From assembly GCA_030015575.1 (NCBI GenBank), contig JASDDO010000024.1:216834996-216898995 (forward strand): a DNA stretch of 64,000 nt. Reading direction: 5' to 3'. This DNA is from Agapanthus africanus. Its lineage: Eukaryota; Streptophyta; Magnoliopsida; Asparagales; Amaryllidaceae. Of this stretch, positions 11,398 to 23,361 are shown piece by piece. Numbering within the stretch: the stretch's first letter is position 1; every line of letters begins with the position of its first letter. The notes under the pieces are model-generated. The model ran no database searches and was not told where the DNA came from. It saw nothing but the letters and a program-made list of their open reading frames with translations. The translations under genes and the position numbers were made by a program.

Positions 11398-14146
11398 TGT
11401 AATGACTGCATTTTTCTAATACAAATAAAAGTTCATTTTAAATATTTCGGAACCGATATTTAATTTTGTTGTATTGACAAAATGCCTCACTTGATTTTTA
11501 GAAATCTAAATTAAAATTTTTGAAAAGAGAGAAGAATTTTTACATGATTTGTTTGGAAAGAGAGAGAATTATTTATACAAAATATTTTATACTTTTAAAA
11601 GAGTATCTTTGATTCATAAAACTCTTGATACTGAGTTGGTTTCAATACAAAGAGTTCTAGCCTATAGGTTGCGTGTTTGAGTCTTGTCGTACGTAGTTTT
11701 ATTCTTTTTGTTTCTAATTTCCAAAATCTAGGTCCACACCAAGGCTCCACCTTTCTTTGTATTTATAATTCATAATACCTAAATTTGTTATTACATATAT
11801 GCACAATATCTTAATTTTCTTTATATATATGCATGATACCTCATAATTATGTCTAAATGTAGCTTAATTATTATAGCAAGATTATCAAACAAGCATTTTA
11901 AAAGGAAATATTTAAATTGTTTTGCTAAATGAATAATTTTAAATTTAAATATCATTTATTACCTAACACTCTAAAATGGAAAAGCTCAATATTTCTTTTT
12001 AAGAATTTGTTTTAGTAAATGGTAACCATAAGCATTATAAAGAATATTTGCCCGCATGCCCTCTTTTCTCCTCCATTTCTCCACCAAAAATTCTTTAAAA
12101 ATATTTGTTGCAATCATTATTCAACCCTCCACGCTACAGTGCCACCAAATCTTCAAGAAAAATCCGAGCAAAGAGTCGGAGGTGGAGAAGCAAGACGCGG
12201 CGTTTTTCAGCATCATTTTCATCTCTAGTTCAGACTTCAAGGTAGGATCCGTCTCTTTTCGTCTCGATCTCACCACTTCTCCCAGCATGCTAAAAACTGT
12301 TCGATCGATAATCTTCTTTCAAATTCTTAATACGGATATGTGTTAGTATGCTCTAGTCGATAAAATGCAACAAACTTCATGTTAACTATACCTAATTCAT
12401 GACCCTACTCTTTCAAACCTCACACATAGGGGCTTTTTACACATTTTTGCACAAGGTAATGTCCTACTCTCTTTTTACCTGCTATATGTGAAATCCACCT
12501 ACGCCGTTATGCTGCTCAATTCCAAACTAAGGAAACGCCGTTTTACAAGCCGTAGTGCTGCCAAAATTGAAAATGAATTTCTTGTCGCTAAAATACATTA
12601 TATTGTCATTATAGATGTTTCATTAAAATACCTTCGAGGTCCTAACCTCAATTTTGCATTAAATCCTAAAAACTCCTAAATCCATATTTACACCAAAATA
12701 CCCTCAGGTTTCCAAAAGTCACATTTCATTTAAATACTCAAGTTCCCAAAACTTGTATTTTCACTTAAACGCCCCAAATTTTACTAAAACTCGTATTTTT
12801 AAATAAATACCTCAACTTTACTCAAAGTCGTATTTTCAAATAAATAACTCGACTTTATCTAAAGTTGTATTTTCAAATAAATACCCGACCATTTTAAAAG
12901 TCGTATTTCCAAATAAACACCCTAAACCATTGCAACCTATTTTCAAATATATACCTTATCCTCTCATGAACTCTATTTCAAATAAATACCATAAATCTTT
13001 TCTAAAATTAATATTACACTAAAATACTATAGATTGTTACAGAACCAATTACATGAGCATACCTACTTACCTCTTTTGAATGGACTTGCAAACCCTTCAC
13101 ATCTTGAATGCGATACTTAGTCTTATACATGGAATACCCCATGATATGTTATCTAGTACAGTTTAGGCTAGACGCGAGCACCTAGGTATGGGGGTTCATG
13201 TAGATTCCGTAATTACGAATGATCTGTAGATTTCGTCTTTACGGATAACATGTGTAGATTCTGTCTTTACGGATGACCTGAGCATGAAAAGAATAGATTC
13301 CGTGTATACGGATGACCTGATGGGAACCCTCCTTGTGACACCGCCTAGTAGTATTGCGTGCTAATTCCAACCTGTACTCCTATACCACTAAACAAAACCA
13401 GGAAGGGGTAGTTTGGACAGACAAGGCTGTATTAAGGGTCTTAGACTCCCTTTTTGATTAACCATGGTTCGGGGAGTGAAATGAAGTATTATTCACTCCC
13501 AATTGCTGTTGTTCCGTGACTCTAACGAAATAATCGCGAGATCCCGGTACCCTTGCCTACCAAATAGAGACGAGTACAACATATAGTAGATACCTGATAT
13601 TCCCTTGTCACTACACACATATGACATTATGCATCACACACACCAATACTACCTTACTCATACTTATACTTTATAAGATTTCATATCCGAGTATAACTTA
13701 CCGAAGGACTTCCTTTCCTCATATCCTTTCCCGAAATGTTCGTTAGATGAGGACGGAGCACACGATGGAGGCACAGAAGTGGAACCCACCGAAGAAGGCT
13801 ACGCAGCATTGTCCACCTACTATTAGGATTAGTTTCTTTTTCGTTCATTAGTTGCCAACCTGTTTAGGGCTTTCTTTCTTTCATTGGATGTAATAAACAC
13901 TATACTTTATTTTGTGCCCCTACGATGTAATAAGTGCTTAGTTAATAAGAATAAATGCTATTGCCTTTACTTGTCATTTTGGTACATTAGCTGTATGCAT
14001 TTTACGCTTAACGTGATTTTATTGAGTTTAGACCATCCTCGATATAGTTAGGCTGCGGACCGAGTCGCGTCTTGATTCAATACTTTGGGAAGCGGGGCGT
14101 GACCGAGTCGTGTCTCGATTCCATACTTTGGGAAGCGGGTGTGACA
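11398..14146 (+). repeat. 3' LTR of the chromovirus
   Basis: 2.75 kb, starting TGTAATGACTGC right after a polypurine tract (aaggagggtaga, 11385-11396) and ending GGAAGCGGGTGTGACA. Inside are a degenerate ~45-bp repeat around the motif caaataaatac (12640-13010), four copies of a tagattccgtctttacggatgacct-type unit (13195-13322) and a terminal near-duplication (14056-14146). ORFs inside are not credible genes. Confidence 0.8.
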
Positions 14147-14312
14147 AGAGGGGTTGGAGTTCGATTTATTAAACATACATCAATTAAAATACAATCACCC
14201 CAAAATTTAGTAGAGATACCAGATTGAAAACGTAAAGCATGAGCAACGTTAAGAAGGTGACGATATTTTCTTTCAGCTATCTCATTTTGTTAGAATGTGG
14301 CAACACAAGTAT
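14147..14312 (-). mobile_element. copia A, integrase fragment (left piece)
   Basis: Minus-strand sequence encodes the part of a Ty1/copia integrase around the 'AERK.RHLLNVAHALRFQS' block (NVAHALRFQ-like, CILIDVCLINRTPTP-like residues, in more than one frame). It is bounded on the left by the chromovirus LTR and on the right by the CACTA element, both inserted in copia A. Fossil. Confidence 0.75.
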
Positions 14313-14760
14313 CACTACTACAAATAGGGTTTGCCCCTATGGATATATCCGTAAGAGCAAACTACTGCCCCTACGGCTATATTCGTAGGGGCACGAAAAT
14401 ACGCCGTAGGTGTACACGCCGCAGGTGCAAGTCTTAGCCTTCAACATGCCCCTACGGTTAAATAATTGCCCCTACGGCTTCATGCATAGGTCCATCTGTC
14501 CCTACGGATTACACCGTAGGGACACAATTTATTAAATTTATCGGTTTATAAAATAAAATAGTTGCCCCTACGGCTCAATGCGTAGGTCCATATGTGTAGG
14601 GGCAAAATATCAGGTAGCCTGATAGCTTGTATCAGGCAGCTTGATATTTTTCCCCTACGGATATATCCGTAGGGGCTACGTTACACCCTATGGATTAAAC
14701 GGTAGGTGCAAACGTTGGCCCTACGGATTAATCCGTAGGGACATTATCAGGTTTTTTAAA
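14313..14760. repeat. left TIR and sub-terminal repeats of the CACTA element
   Basis: The TIR is followed by about a dozen short motifs of the type cctacgg and its complement ccgtagg, often as facing pairs around 6-10 bp (for example cctacggattaatccgtagg near 14720). Such sub-terminal arrays are the binding sites of TNPA-type proteins in CACTA elements. Confidence 0.85.
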
Positions 14761-15027
14761 AAAAAGGGCTGCCTGTTTTTTCCTCGCCCTGTGCACAATA
14801 ATATATACATCATATATAAAAGCAATCAACACGCAGAATATATACCGCGGTATTCATAATCAACATCTCACGCATAATATATAAAAGAAATCAACAAGCA
14901 GAATACGATATCAATCTAAATCAATATGAACACGCAAACACCACCAATATCAATATCGTCCAAAATATATACAATATGTATCATATAAGTAAATACATGT
15001 TTAAAATATAAGAATCAAAAAGCTATC

Positions 15028-17814
15028 CTAGCTCGGTCCAGCTCCACCTCTGATAAACGCCGTAATCTGGCACGCTTGCTCCTCGGATATACCCTGAGTC
15101 AACATCTCGAGCAATACGGAGTGTGCGGGAGTCTGAGCGGGTTGTGAAGCTGTAGGAGTGGTCTGCGCAACCGCGGCCGAGGTAGTGGCTTGCGAAGCCG
15201 CAGCTGCGGGAGTCTGAGCGGACTGTGGAGCTATAGGAGTGGTCTGTGCAACCGCAACCGAGGTAGTGGCTTGCGAAGCCACAGCCGAAGGAGATGCATG
15301 TGGAGGCTCAGCCGAAGTACCCTGTAGCGTCTGTTCAGTTTTGTGTGTAATAAACGAGTAAGAACTGTGTATTAGTCGAATTCGTATCATTATCAGGTTA
15401 TTGCGAAACCCCAATCTATGTATACTTAGGGACTTAGGCCTCGTTTGGATATCTGGTTTGGAAAACCGTAGTTTATTTTAATTAGACAGTTCTATGTATG
15501 TATGATTAATCAAAGCTAACTCTACAACCAAATAAGCTCAGGCTACGTACTAATATTGGATATGCTGCTATCTATAATATGACATAATATTTTACTATTA
15601 AGTAGTATACATACCAACATCTCCTTCAACTCCTGGACGGTGGCCTTCAAGGTGTCCAGTTCTTGTTCGAAACGTCGCTCACGGGAGATAGAGGAAGTAA
15701 CCGCCGGAGTGGAGTCCAACCTCATATGGGCCCTGCTAGGACCCAGTCCCCGGCCTCTCTCCCAACCTCCGTGGTGCTCTTCGTGTGCGGCGTCTAGGAC
15801 TGGGGTCAGCAGCATCAGATCGTTCTGTCCAGTAAAATCAATCCCTGATGCCTCCGCCTTCTCAACCACCCGCTTCTATACCCACATTAACCAGTAAAAT
15901 TTAAGTATATCATTTAAATTTGAACCTTTTAAAACAAAAATTTCAAATAGGGGTTGAATAAATATTAACACTTACGCAATACTCCTGGGTAGCGGTGTCG
16001 GGGTATCGAAGCTCGCCCGTGGCGGGATCTGTCGAGGTGCCGTGGACGGCAAGATATGCGGACAGCACGCTCGGTGTACCACCCTGCGTCAGGGTCTGAG
16101 CTCTCTGCAATTCGCCAAAAATTTACATATATTAGAAAATAACTCTTTATATTACATTATATCATAGTAGGTCTATTGTAATTTACCGATAACTCCATAG
16201 CACGAGTAATATTCCTCGAGCCACCTGTATAAGTGGGGCGACCCCTCTTCGCCGACTTCCTATTCTCTTTATTTTGATCCGCCTGTTTCTGCACAACACA
16301 TTCAGATTTAGTTTTCTAATTAAGCAACACAAAAAAATAAATTATATACTAAATAATGAATTACATTTAAAATACATACCCGTTTGCGCTGAGAGTCGAA
16401 ATATTGGCACAATAGAGGTTATGTATCTACGTCGACTCTCGCAAAGGCCGGAGTATGTAGGAGGGCCGCTCTCTCTGCCTTGGGAGTCTCCATCCACAGG
16501 GAATAGCAGTCAATCTTCAGCTCATTCCTATTGTATCGGACCTTCGATTGCATGTTCTTCATCAGACCATGGTACAGAGCGTAAAGATCGTGCACCCTCC
16601 CAGGGTGATCAGGGTCGGGTACAGGCTGAAAATCGTAATCCAACTGAAAATACAAAAAAACAATGTTATTAAATTGCAAGTGTTAATAATAAATATATTG
16701 GATAAATCAAATGAAAATATATATTAATACCCGAGCATGATCCCAGAAGAGGGCGAATGAGCACCGGTGCTGGTTGCCCCACTCAACGTGAAGTGGATAG
16801 TTCTTCACGAGGCGACTCTCATCCCCCATATACCGGCCGAACCTCTCGGAATAATCGCTGGTATAGCGATAATCAGGGGTAAAAAATAGGGGGAATGCTG
16901 CCTCCCCCTAACTCTATCGGGCCTCAGCCTGTGGGACTGATTCGGGCCTCGAGTCCCCCTCTTGGGATGAGGAGGCCCTGAGTCTATAAGAAATATCAAG
17001 ACAATCAATATTAAGACAAAGTGGTATTAAGAAATCAAGATTTAACGAAAATTGAAGTGTGATATATACCTCCGGCACAGAAGCACGAGCCTGGGCCCGG
17101 GCAGCAGCACGAGCGGGTCGATAGTTCCTCCGGTGAGGAACAGCCGGTGACCCGGATGTGGACGCATCTCCAACTAGAAAATAAATATCGATATAATTAC
17201 ATGAAGTTCATGTTTATTCTTAAAGGATATGTAAAATGAATAAATATTTTATATTTATTCATACAAACCTGCAAACTGAGCGGAGGGTATGGAAGTGACG
17301 GGAGTGGCCCCTGCACCAGACGAGGACGCACCACCTATAATTAGACAATCAAATATTGACTATATAAGTAATTGCAAAAAGAATGCGTATATCAATAATA
17401 TAACATTCTAAATCAACATGTATACACTATAGGATATATAACATACTCGCAGGTGCGGTGGTGGGCTCTGCCGGAGATGTGAAGGCAGGCCTCTGTCCCT
17501 GATGTGAACGCATCACCAACAGCTAAACAATCAAACATTGACAATGTAAGTAATTTTGACATGAACATGCATGCATATCTATAATATTATATTCAAAATG
17601 AATATACGTGCAATATACCTGGATGTGTGGCAAAGTCCACACGGAAGGAGGCATCAGAAGGGGTCTCCGATCGGGGTGCAAGACCGGCCCTCTGAAGCTC
17701 CCTACGCAGCTCTCCGGGCGGCAGACCCGCTCTGCCTCTGCCTCTGCCTCTGCCGGTGTCACGGCTGGAGCTCCTGCTTCCCCTCGCTGCTCCCGTCATC
17801 GTCATCAAATCTAG
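15028..17814 (-). pseudogene. Ptta/En/Spm-type (Transposase_24-like) gene of the CACTA element
   Basis: Minus-strand gene in about nine exons with GT donors visible (for example near 17592, 17450, 17268, 16730, 16185 and 15972). The N-terminus is low complexity (Arg/Gly/Ser, then Ala/Pro/Thr). Near 16990-16730 follows a segment with FGRYMGDESRLVKNYPLHVE and FALFWDHAR; then VHDLYALYHGLMKNMQSKVR; then QNKENRKSAKRGRPTYTGGS, close to the NK.NR.K...T.GS signature of plant Transposase_24 (Ptta/En/Spm) proteins. Towards the end is a coiled-coil-like block (RRFEQELDTLKATVQELKEM) and an Ala/Thr/Gln repeat before the stop at 15028. Known role: binds sub-terminal repeats. In the exon at 16990-16730 the expected frame holds stops, so this copy looks damaged unless splicing differs. 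Confidence 0.7.
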
Positions 17815-17948
17815 ATAAAACGGTTCATGGACGCATTAGACAATCATTACAAGCATTGACTATATACGTATAGATCGTAAAATGTGAAGTAATAATATAA
17901 CATTACTGATAACCTTTTTCGTTTCGTGGGCTCACTAGACATATCTAC

Positions 17949-20900
17949 TTAGATTTCATCATCGATATCATTTCTAACCCACGTAACTTCATGATCAGCC
18001 GAAGACAACCCTTCTTTCGAAACAGATAGTCGGAGCACTCTAAGTCTTCTCTCTTCTTCATCCTCATCACTGTCCTCGAATTCTGGGACATCGTAGACAT
18101 CCCTGGGTTTCCAACGGCATATGACACTCCATCCTGGATGCTTCAAACACTGTGAGTAGTATAATTGGAACGCTTGGTTCGGAAAGATAAACGGATCTTC
18201 CTGACTATAAAATCGAAGTGTGTTCACACTGGTCAATCCATATTCATCTTTCCAAGTCCCGAGATTGCTTCCCCACTTATCCGTATCGGTTCGTGTATCG
18301 TACCAAGTACACTGAAATATATAAAAGGGTTCTGATCGTCCGGGATATTGGATGCCAAGTATACAATTTAAGTATCCATAATAAATCACACCATCCGATC
18401 CTACCGTCGCAATCCCATTATTCTGAGTGGTTCTAGATATTTCTATGTTCTTAACTTCGAATTTGTATCCAAGGACACCGAATCCTTTATAATATGCAAC
18501 CTCCATACTAGGAAACTGAGCTAAACATCTTGAATCACTCTCTAATGATGCAGACAAGTTCGGATCATGGATCAAAACAAATTTTACGACAAATACATAA
18601 CGATATAAATTTAGATTAAAACTGATAGCAATAACATGTTATTCGAATAACTTACATGATCTGCAACCCAATCGCAAAAATTATCCTGATAATATTTTTC
18701 CAATCGTTCATCGTTCCAATCAGGATGCCCCTCACGTATCTCGTTAAAATGAATTCTGTTCTCGACAATAAATTATGATATTAATATTATATCATTTCAT
18801 ACACACACAAACACAAATAAAACAATTAATCTAAAAAAAACTTACTCTCTAATTTTTTCAAGACATGCGCTATTGAGCAAGATAAACCGATATATCTTGT
18901 TGATAAACATCGTATCTACCCTCTTATAATCGGCTTTGCCATATGGCCCGTCTTGAATTCTTCGAGACCGGTTAAGTCTCGTCTTAATGTTCTCGTCCAG
19001 ATAGCGGGAAAAAATGTGGTTGGTTCATCTAGAAGATAACCTTGCATGATAGAACCCTCTGGTCGATTTCTATTGCGTATATACTTTTTAAGAGTGTAGA
19101 GGTACTTAAAGAAAATATGTTGAATAAATAAATACGGGCATATAGGACAACAATAATTTTAAAAATTGCGCGAAACGAAAAATTCCACGTACCTCTCGAC
19201 GGGATACATCCATCGATATTGTATCGGTCCGGCTAATATAGCCTCAGTTGCAAGATGAACCGTCAGGTGTATTATGATATCGAAGAATGACGGTGGGAAA
19301 ATACGCTCAAACTTGCAAAGTATCAACGCAATAGAATTTTCTAGTTTCTCCAGCGTCACAACATCCAGTGTTTTAGCGCATAACTCTCTGAAAAAACAAC
19401 ATAGGTCATTGATTACTAGACCAACCGATTCGGGGAGGGAAGTCCTGAGGGCTAATAGGAGAAGGTGCTCCATGATAACATGGTGATCATGACTTTTCAG
19501 CCCATCGATCTTGCCTTTCATAATTTTTATCTTCTTGCTGAATGAACCTGAGAAACCTGTGGGAATTTTCAAATCATGTAACACCTGCAGGAATCTTTTC
19601 TTCTCCGGTTGTGACATATGATAAGCGGCATTGGGAAGTACAAACTTGCTTGGTTTAACCGCTACCGGTTTAGAATGCAATTCACTTCTAATTTCCCAAT
19701 CCTGTAGATCTATCCGAGTATTGAGGTTGTCTTTCGATTTCCCGTCTTTACAAAAAAGCAAGTTAAGTACGTGCTCGGATACTCCCTTCTCTATGTGCAT
19801 GACGTCCAGACAATGACGCGCTAAATTTGTTGACCAGTACACAAGCTCGAAGAAAATGCTTAACTTGTTCTAGAATGGTGGTTTGATCTGTTTTGTCAGA
19901 TCCATCCCGAAGGTCACATTATCGTAACCATCCCTCTGAGCAGTCACGTCCTCTCCGGACAATGGGGTTGGAGGTCCAAGAAGCTCCTGATGGCCATCAA
20001 AGTGAACAGCGTCTAACCTGTAGGGGTGGTCTAGAGGCAAGAAACGTCGATGGCCGCAATAACAAACCTTCCTGCTAAAATTCAAGAATTTCGATGTTGT
20101 ATGTTGATGGCAATGAGGACATGCTTTATGACCATGTACGGACCAACCTAATAGTATTCCATACGCAGGAAAGTCATTAATTGTCCACATTAAAGCCGCA
20201 CGCAGTATGAAGGTTGTATTTGTGTTTGCATCGTAAGTCTCTACATCATCAATGAATAGAGATTTTAACTCCTCGATTAGAGGTCGGAGATAGACGTTGA
20301 TATTGTTTTCCGGTGAGTTTGGTCTGTCGATAAGAAGAGGCATCATAAAGTATGATTGGTCCATAACCAACCAAGACGACAGATTATAAACTATCATTAC
20401 AACGGGCCATGTGCTGTGGCTTCCAGCCATATAGTTGAATGGGTAGAAGCCATCACTAGCCAGTTCGAGCCTGATATTGCGAGGATCGCTACCGAATATT
20501 GCGTGCCTCCTATCGAAATCCTTCCATGCCGGTGAATCTCATGGATGACTCATTTTTCCATCTTCACTTGGAGGAGCACGATGATGCCAAATCATTGCCT
20601 CGGCTGTTTTCTTGCACCTGAATAGCCTCTGCAGCCTCTGTGTTATGGGAAAGTATTGTGCTATCTTGACAGGTATATCGGGCTTCTTATCAGAAGCTTT
20701 CGGCTTATACATGGCATCTCCGCATGTTGGACACCCTTTCAAATCTGAATCCTCTTTCCGGCACAACACGCAATTTTTAGGACATGCTTGAATCTTCTCA
20801 CATTTCAGACCCAAATCAGACATCATCTTCTGGGCTCCGTACCAGCTGTTGGACACGTTATTTCCCGGGGGCATAGAATCTTTCAAGAACGAAAGAAGCA

Positions 20901-21432
20901 TTGTGAACGACTTGTTGCTCCATCCATTTAGACACTTAATCTGGAAAAGTTGGACGAACCATGAGAGGGTGGAATGCTTTGCATTCTCATAAATTGGTTT
21001 TCTAGCATCATTCATGAAATTTTCATACTTATCCGCACGCGGTCCTTGACCGAAAGGAATGTCATCTTCGGTACGAATAGATTCACCTAAGCCAGTCTCT
21101 ACCATATCCTCCATTTCTTCTGATGGAAACAAATTACCGTCTTCTTCTTCTGCCGCATTACCGTCTTCTCCTTCTTCTTCTGCAGCATTATCGTCTACTC
21201 CTTCTTCTTCTGCCGCATTAATGTGTTCTTCTCCTTCCCCGTGATATAGCCAAGTTGTATAAAGTCTAGTAAAACCATGTTTAAGGATATGAAGCTCTGC
21301 AAATTCCACCTTCTGCCAGTACTTATTCCCACATCTATCGCACGGGCAGAGAATCTTCTCTATCACGATCTTATTATGTGCGCGTGCAAATTCAATAAAA
21401 CCAGCAACTCCTGCGAAAAACTTATGTTGCAT
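17949..21432 (-). pseudogene. CACTA tnp2 transposase (TNPD-like)
   Basis: Start at 21432 (MQHKFFAGVAGFIEFARAHN). Domains in order: transposase-associated zinc-binding domain (CPCDRCGNKYW), an acidic repeat (EEEG...NAAEEE), the tnp2 catalytic region (STLSWFVQLFQIKCLNGWSN, CPTCG, YNLSSWLVMDQSYFMM, RAALMWTINDFPAYGILLGW, ACPHC, LDVMHIEKGVSEHVLNLLF), the DUF4218 region (FFDIIIHLTVHLATEA, IQYRWMYPVER) and, after three introns, a DUF4216-type tail (FQCTWYD ... DPFIFPNQAFQLYYSQ). The first exon (21432 to about 19196) stays in one frame but has a TGA near 20540 and a TAG near 19871. The later exons (about 19107-18846, 18765-18656, 18590-17949) join at normal GT/AG sites. The enzyme would cut at the TIRs. 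The two stops make this copy defective. Confidence 0.88.
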
Positions 21433-23316
21433 ACGTTGTTATCAGTCCACATACATCTAGTCCTTAACTCTGACGTACTCATGGGCCATGTTAGACTGTA
21501 TAACATATAAATTGTAGGTTATGATTACTATATTGAGAAATCTAATAACGGGATGGTTACTGACAAAGGAGAAAATCCGTGTATATGCTTTGTGTGTGCG
21601 TTTGTCGTTGAAAAGAATAAATTATCGATAATCAAAGTTAGATTTGAGGATACCCATGTATGAGTTGTATTCTATATATGTGTGTTTCAATTTATGATTT
21701 CTCTTAAGTGTAGGGTTGTTAGTGTGTATGTGCTGTGTGTGCGTTTGTTATGTATTCGTGTTGTATGTGTGTGTTTCGGTTGTCGGGGGTAAAGCTTCTA
21801 TCCCATTAAGAATGTATAGAGCAGACATCCATTCGCTTGTGCTTTCAACCGTTTCGAATAAATTTCGGCAGAACCTCCCCGCTGTTCTCCGAGTACACTG
21901 TAATAGAATAGATAATCATTTCAAAGCTGTGAAACAACGTTGAAATGAACATCTAATCTACCTTTGTACATGGATAACCAGCGGAAAAGTACCGACGAAA
22001 TATCTCGGAACGGATGAAAACACAAGTGAATGCAGGTGTTTGCTTTATACATTCCTAACCTGTCCATACGAGACAAATCTATCGGTTATCATACGATTGA
22101 ATCTTCTCGTCACATAGACTACACGACGGTTGTTAGTACCGAGCTATACCGTCCGATATTTAACAACCTCCGTATAGTTCTATGTCATGATGAATATCGA
22201 ACGTATGTTAACCGATAGATGGGGACAAGTGGCGCTTTGAGTTTCATATATGAGTATCGATGAGAATATGAAAGTTTCATATTATCATCGAGTATCATAT
22301 ATTGGTTTTAACTTGAACATTTAACATAAATAGGTTTTACGTTTATGTTTCGTTATTAAGGGTTCGAAATTTCAAGTTTAGGGTAAATTTTACTTGCGTT
22401 TACAGTAAAGTTGTGCGTTTACGTTATCATCGAGTATCCTACTGAATGAACTAGTGCACCCTAAACCCTAACCCTAAATAACCCAAATTATCCCTAATTA
22501 ACCCAAACTTAACCCAATTTACCCAAATTAACCTAATTAACCCTAATCAAGACCCTAAATCTTTCAAATTATCACTAATTAACCAAAATTAACCCAATTT
22601 ACCCAAATTAACCCTAATCAACCCAAACTTAACCTAATTTACCCAAATTAACCCTAATCAACACCCTAACCCTTTTAAATTATCACTAATTAACCAAATT
22701 AACCTACCTTCTAATTAACCCAAATTAATCCTAAACCCTAACCCCAACTAATTAACCCTAACCCTAACCCTAACCCCAACCGCAACCCCAACCGAACCCT
22801 AACCCTAACGCCAACCCCAACCCCAACGGAACCCTAACCCCAACCCCAACCAAACCCTCACCTTAACCCTAACCCCAACCCCAACCGAACCCTAACACTA
22901 ACCCTAACCCCAACCCCAACCCCAACCGAACCTTAACCCTAACCCTAACCCTAACCCTACCCTAAAATGAACCCGATGCCTAACCCCTAACCCTCACCCC
23001 TACTCGAACCCTGAACCCTAGCCCTAACATCATCAAAATTAAAAATAAAAGCATTACTAACATGTAGCGGGCGGTGGAGGAGACCGGTGGTTGACGACGC
23101 AATCAGCGACGAGCCACGGGCGGTGGCGACGAGGAAGTCGACGAGGAAGTTTTGGGAACGATCGAAGGCGGTGGCGGGCCGTGGGCGGAGGTCGGTGGCG
23201 ACGAGGCGCGGGATCGAGGGCGACGAGAGGCGCCCGCGGGAGAGCGAGAGAGAGAAATTTTGGGAACGGTGAGGGCTTTTCTGTGACTTTTTTTTATTAA
23301 TAACCCATATATATAC
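21433..23316 (-). other. upstream part of the tnp2 gene: intron, telomere-like tract, 5' exon and promoter
   Basis: No further ORF is convincing. From right to left on the minus strand: a TATATATA motif near 23308-23315, a GC-rich transcribed-looking stretch (23280-23060) of the kind seen as 5' leader in CACTA genes, the CCCTAA-type tract (22456-22990), and an AT-rich part with GTGTG-rich and TTATC-rich sequence (21433-22455) that may be the first intron. Assignment of leader and intron is inferred. Confidence 0.4.
22456..22990. repeat. degenerate telomere-like (CCCTAA)n tract inside the CACTA element
   Basis: About 535 bp with almost no G on the + strand, made of ccctaa, ccctaaa, aaccc and accccaacc units. 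The right half (22740-22990) has perfect runs of ccctaaccctaaccctaa; the left half has decayed to aattaaccc repeats. It is transcribed, if at all, as GGGTTA-type RNA from the minus strand. Confidence 0.85.
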
Positions 23317-23361
23317 CCCTACGGACTTAACCGTAGGTCATTTGTTTGCGGCACCGTAGGG

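Larger units (their letters stand above)
9587..14146 (+). mobile_element. Ty3/gypsy chromovirus (Tekay-like), 3' part
   Basis: Plus-strand remnant with the end of RNase H (YVFRQLKIHERNYTTHDLKLA; YHPGK ... DALS), the integrase (MDFMTALPRS, VHFIPFYVG, SDRDI), a chromodomain-like C-terminus (VEILDRKEMTLRNKTIQLV) and a 3' LTR (11398-14146). Protease, reverse transcriptase and the 5' LTR are not in the window because element 2 is inserted at 9586/9587. The coding part is heavily broken (well over ten breaks), so this is an old copy. The chromodomain and the 2.7 kb LTR fit the Tekay/Del clade, whose chromodomain targets integration to heterochromatin. Confidence 0.85.

Noticed and set aside
22456-22990. 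A chromosome end
   Set aside because: The tract is internal, degenerate and bounded on both sides by the CACTA element.
23087-23300. GC-rich Arg/Gly-rich ORFs as a host gene
   Set aside because: Two frames are open at once, as expected from cgacga-type repeats; the place fits the 5' leader of the CACTA transposase gene.
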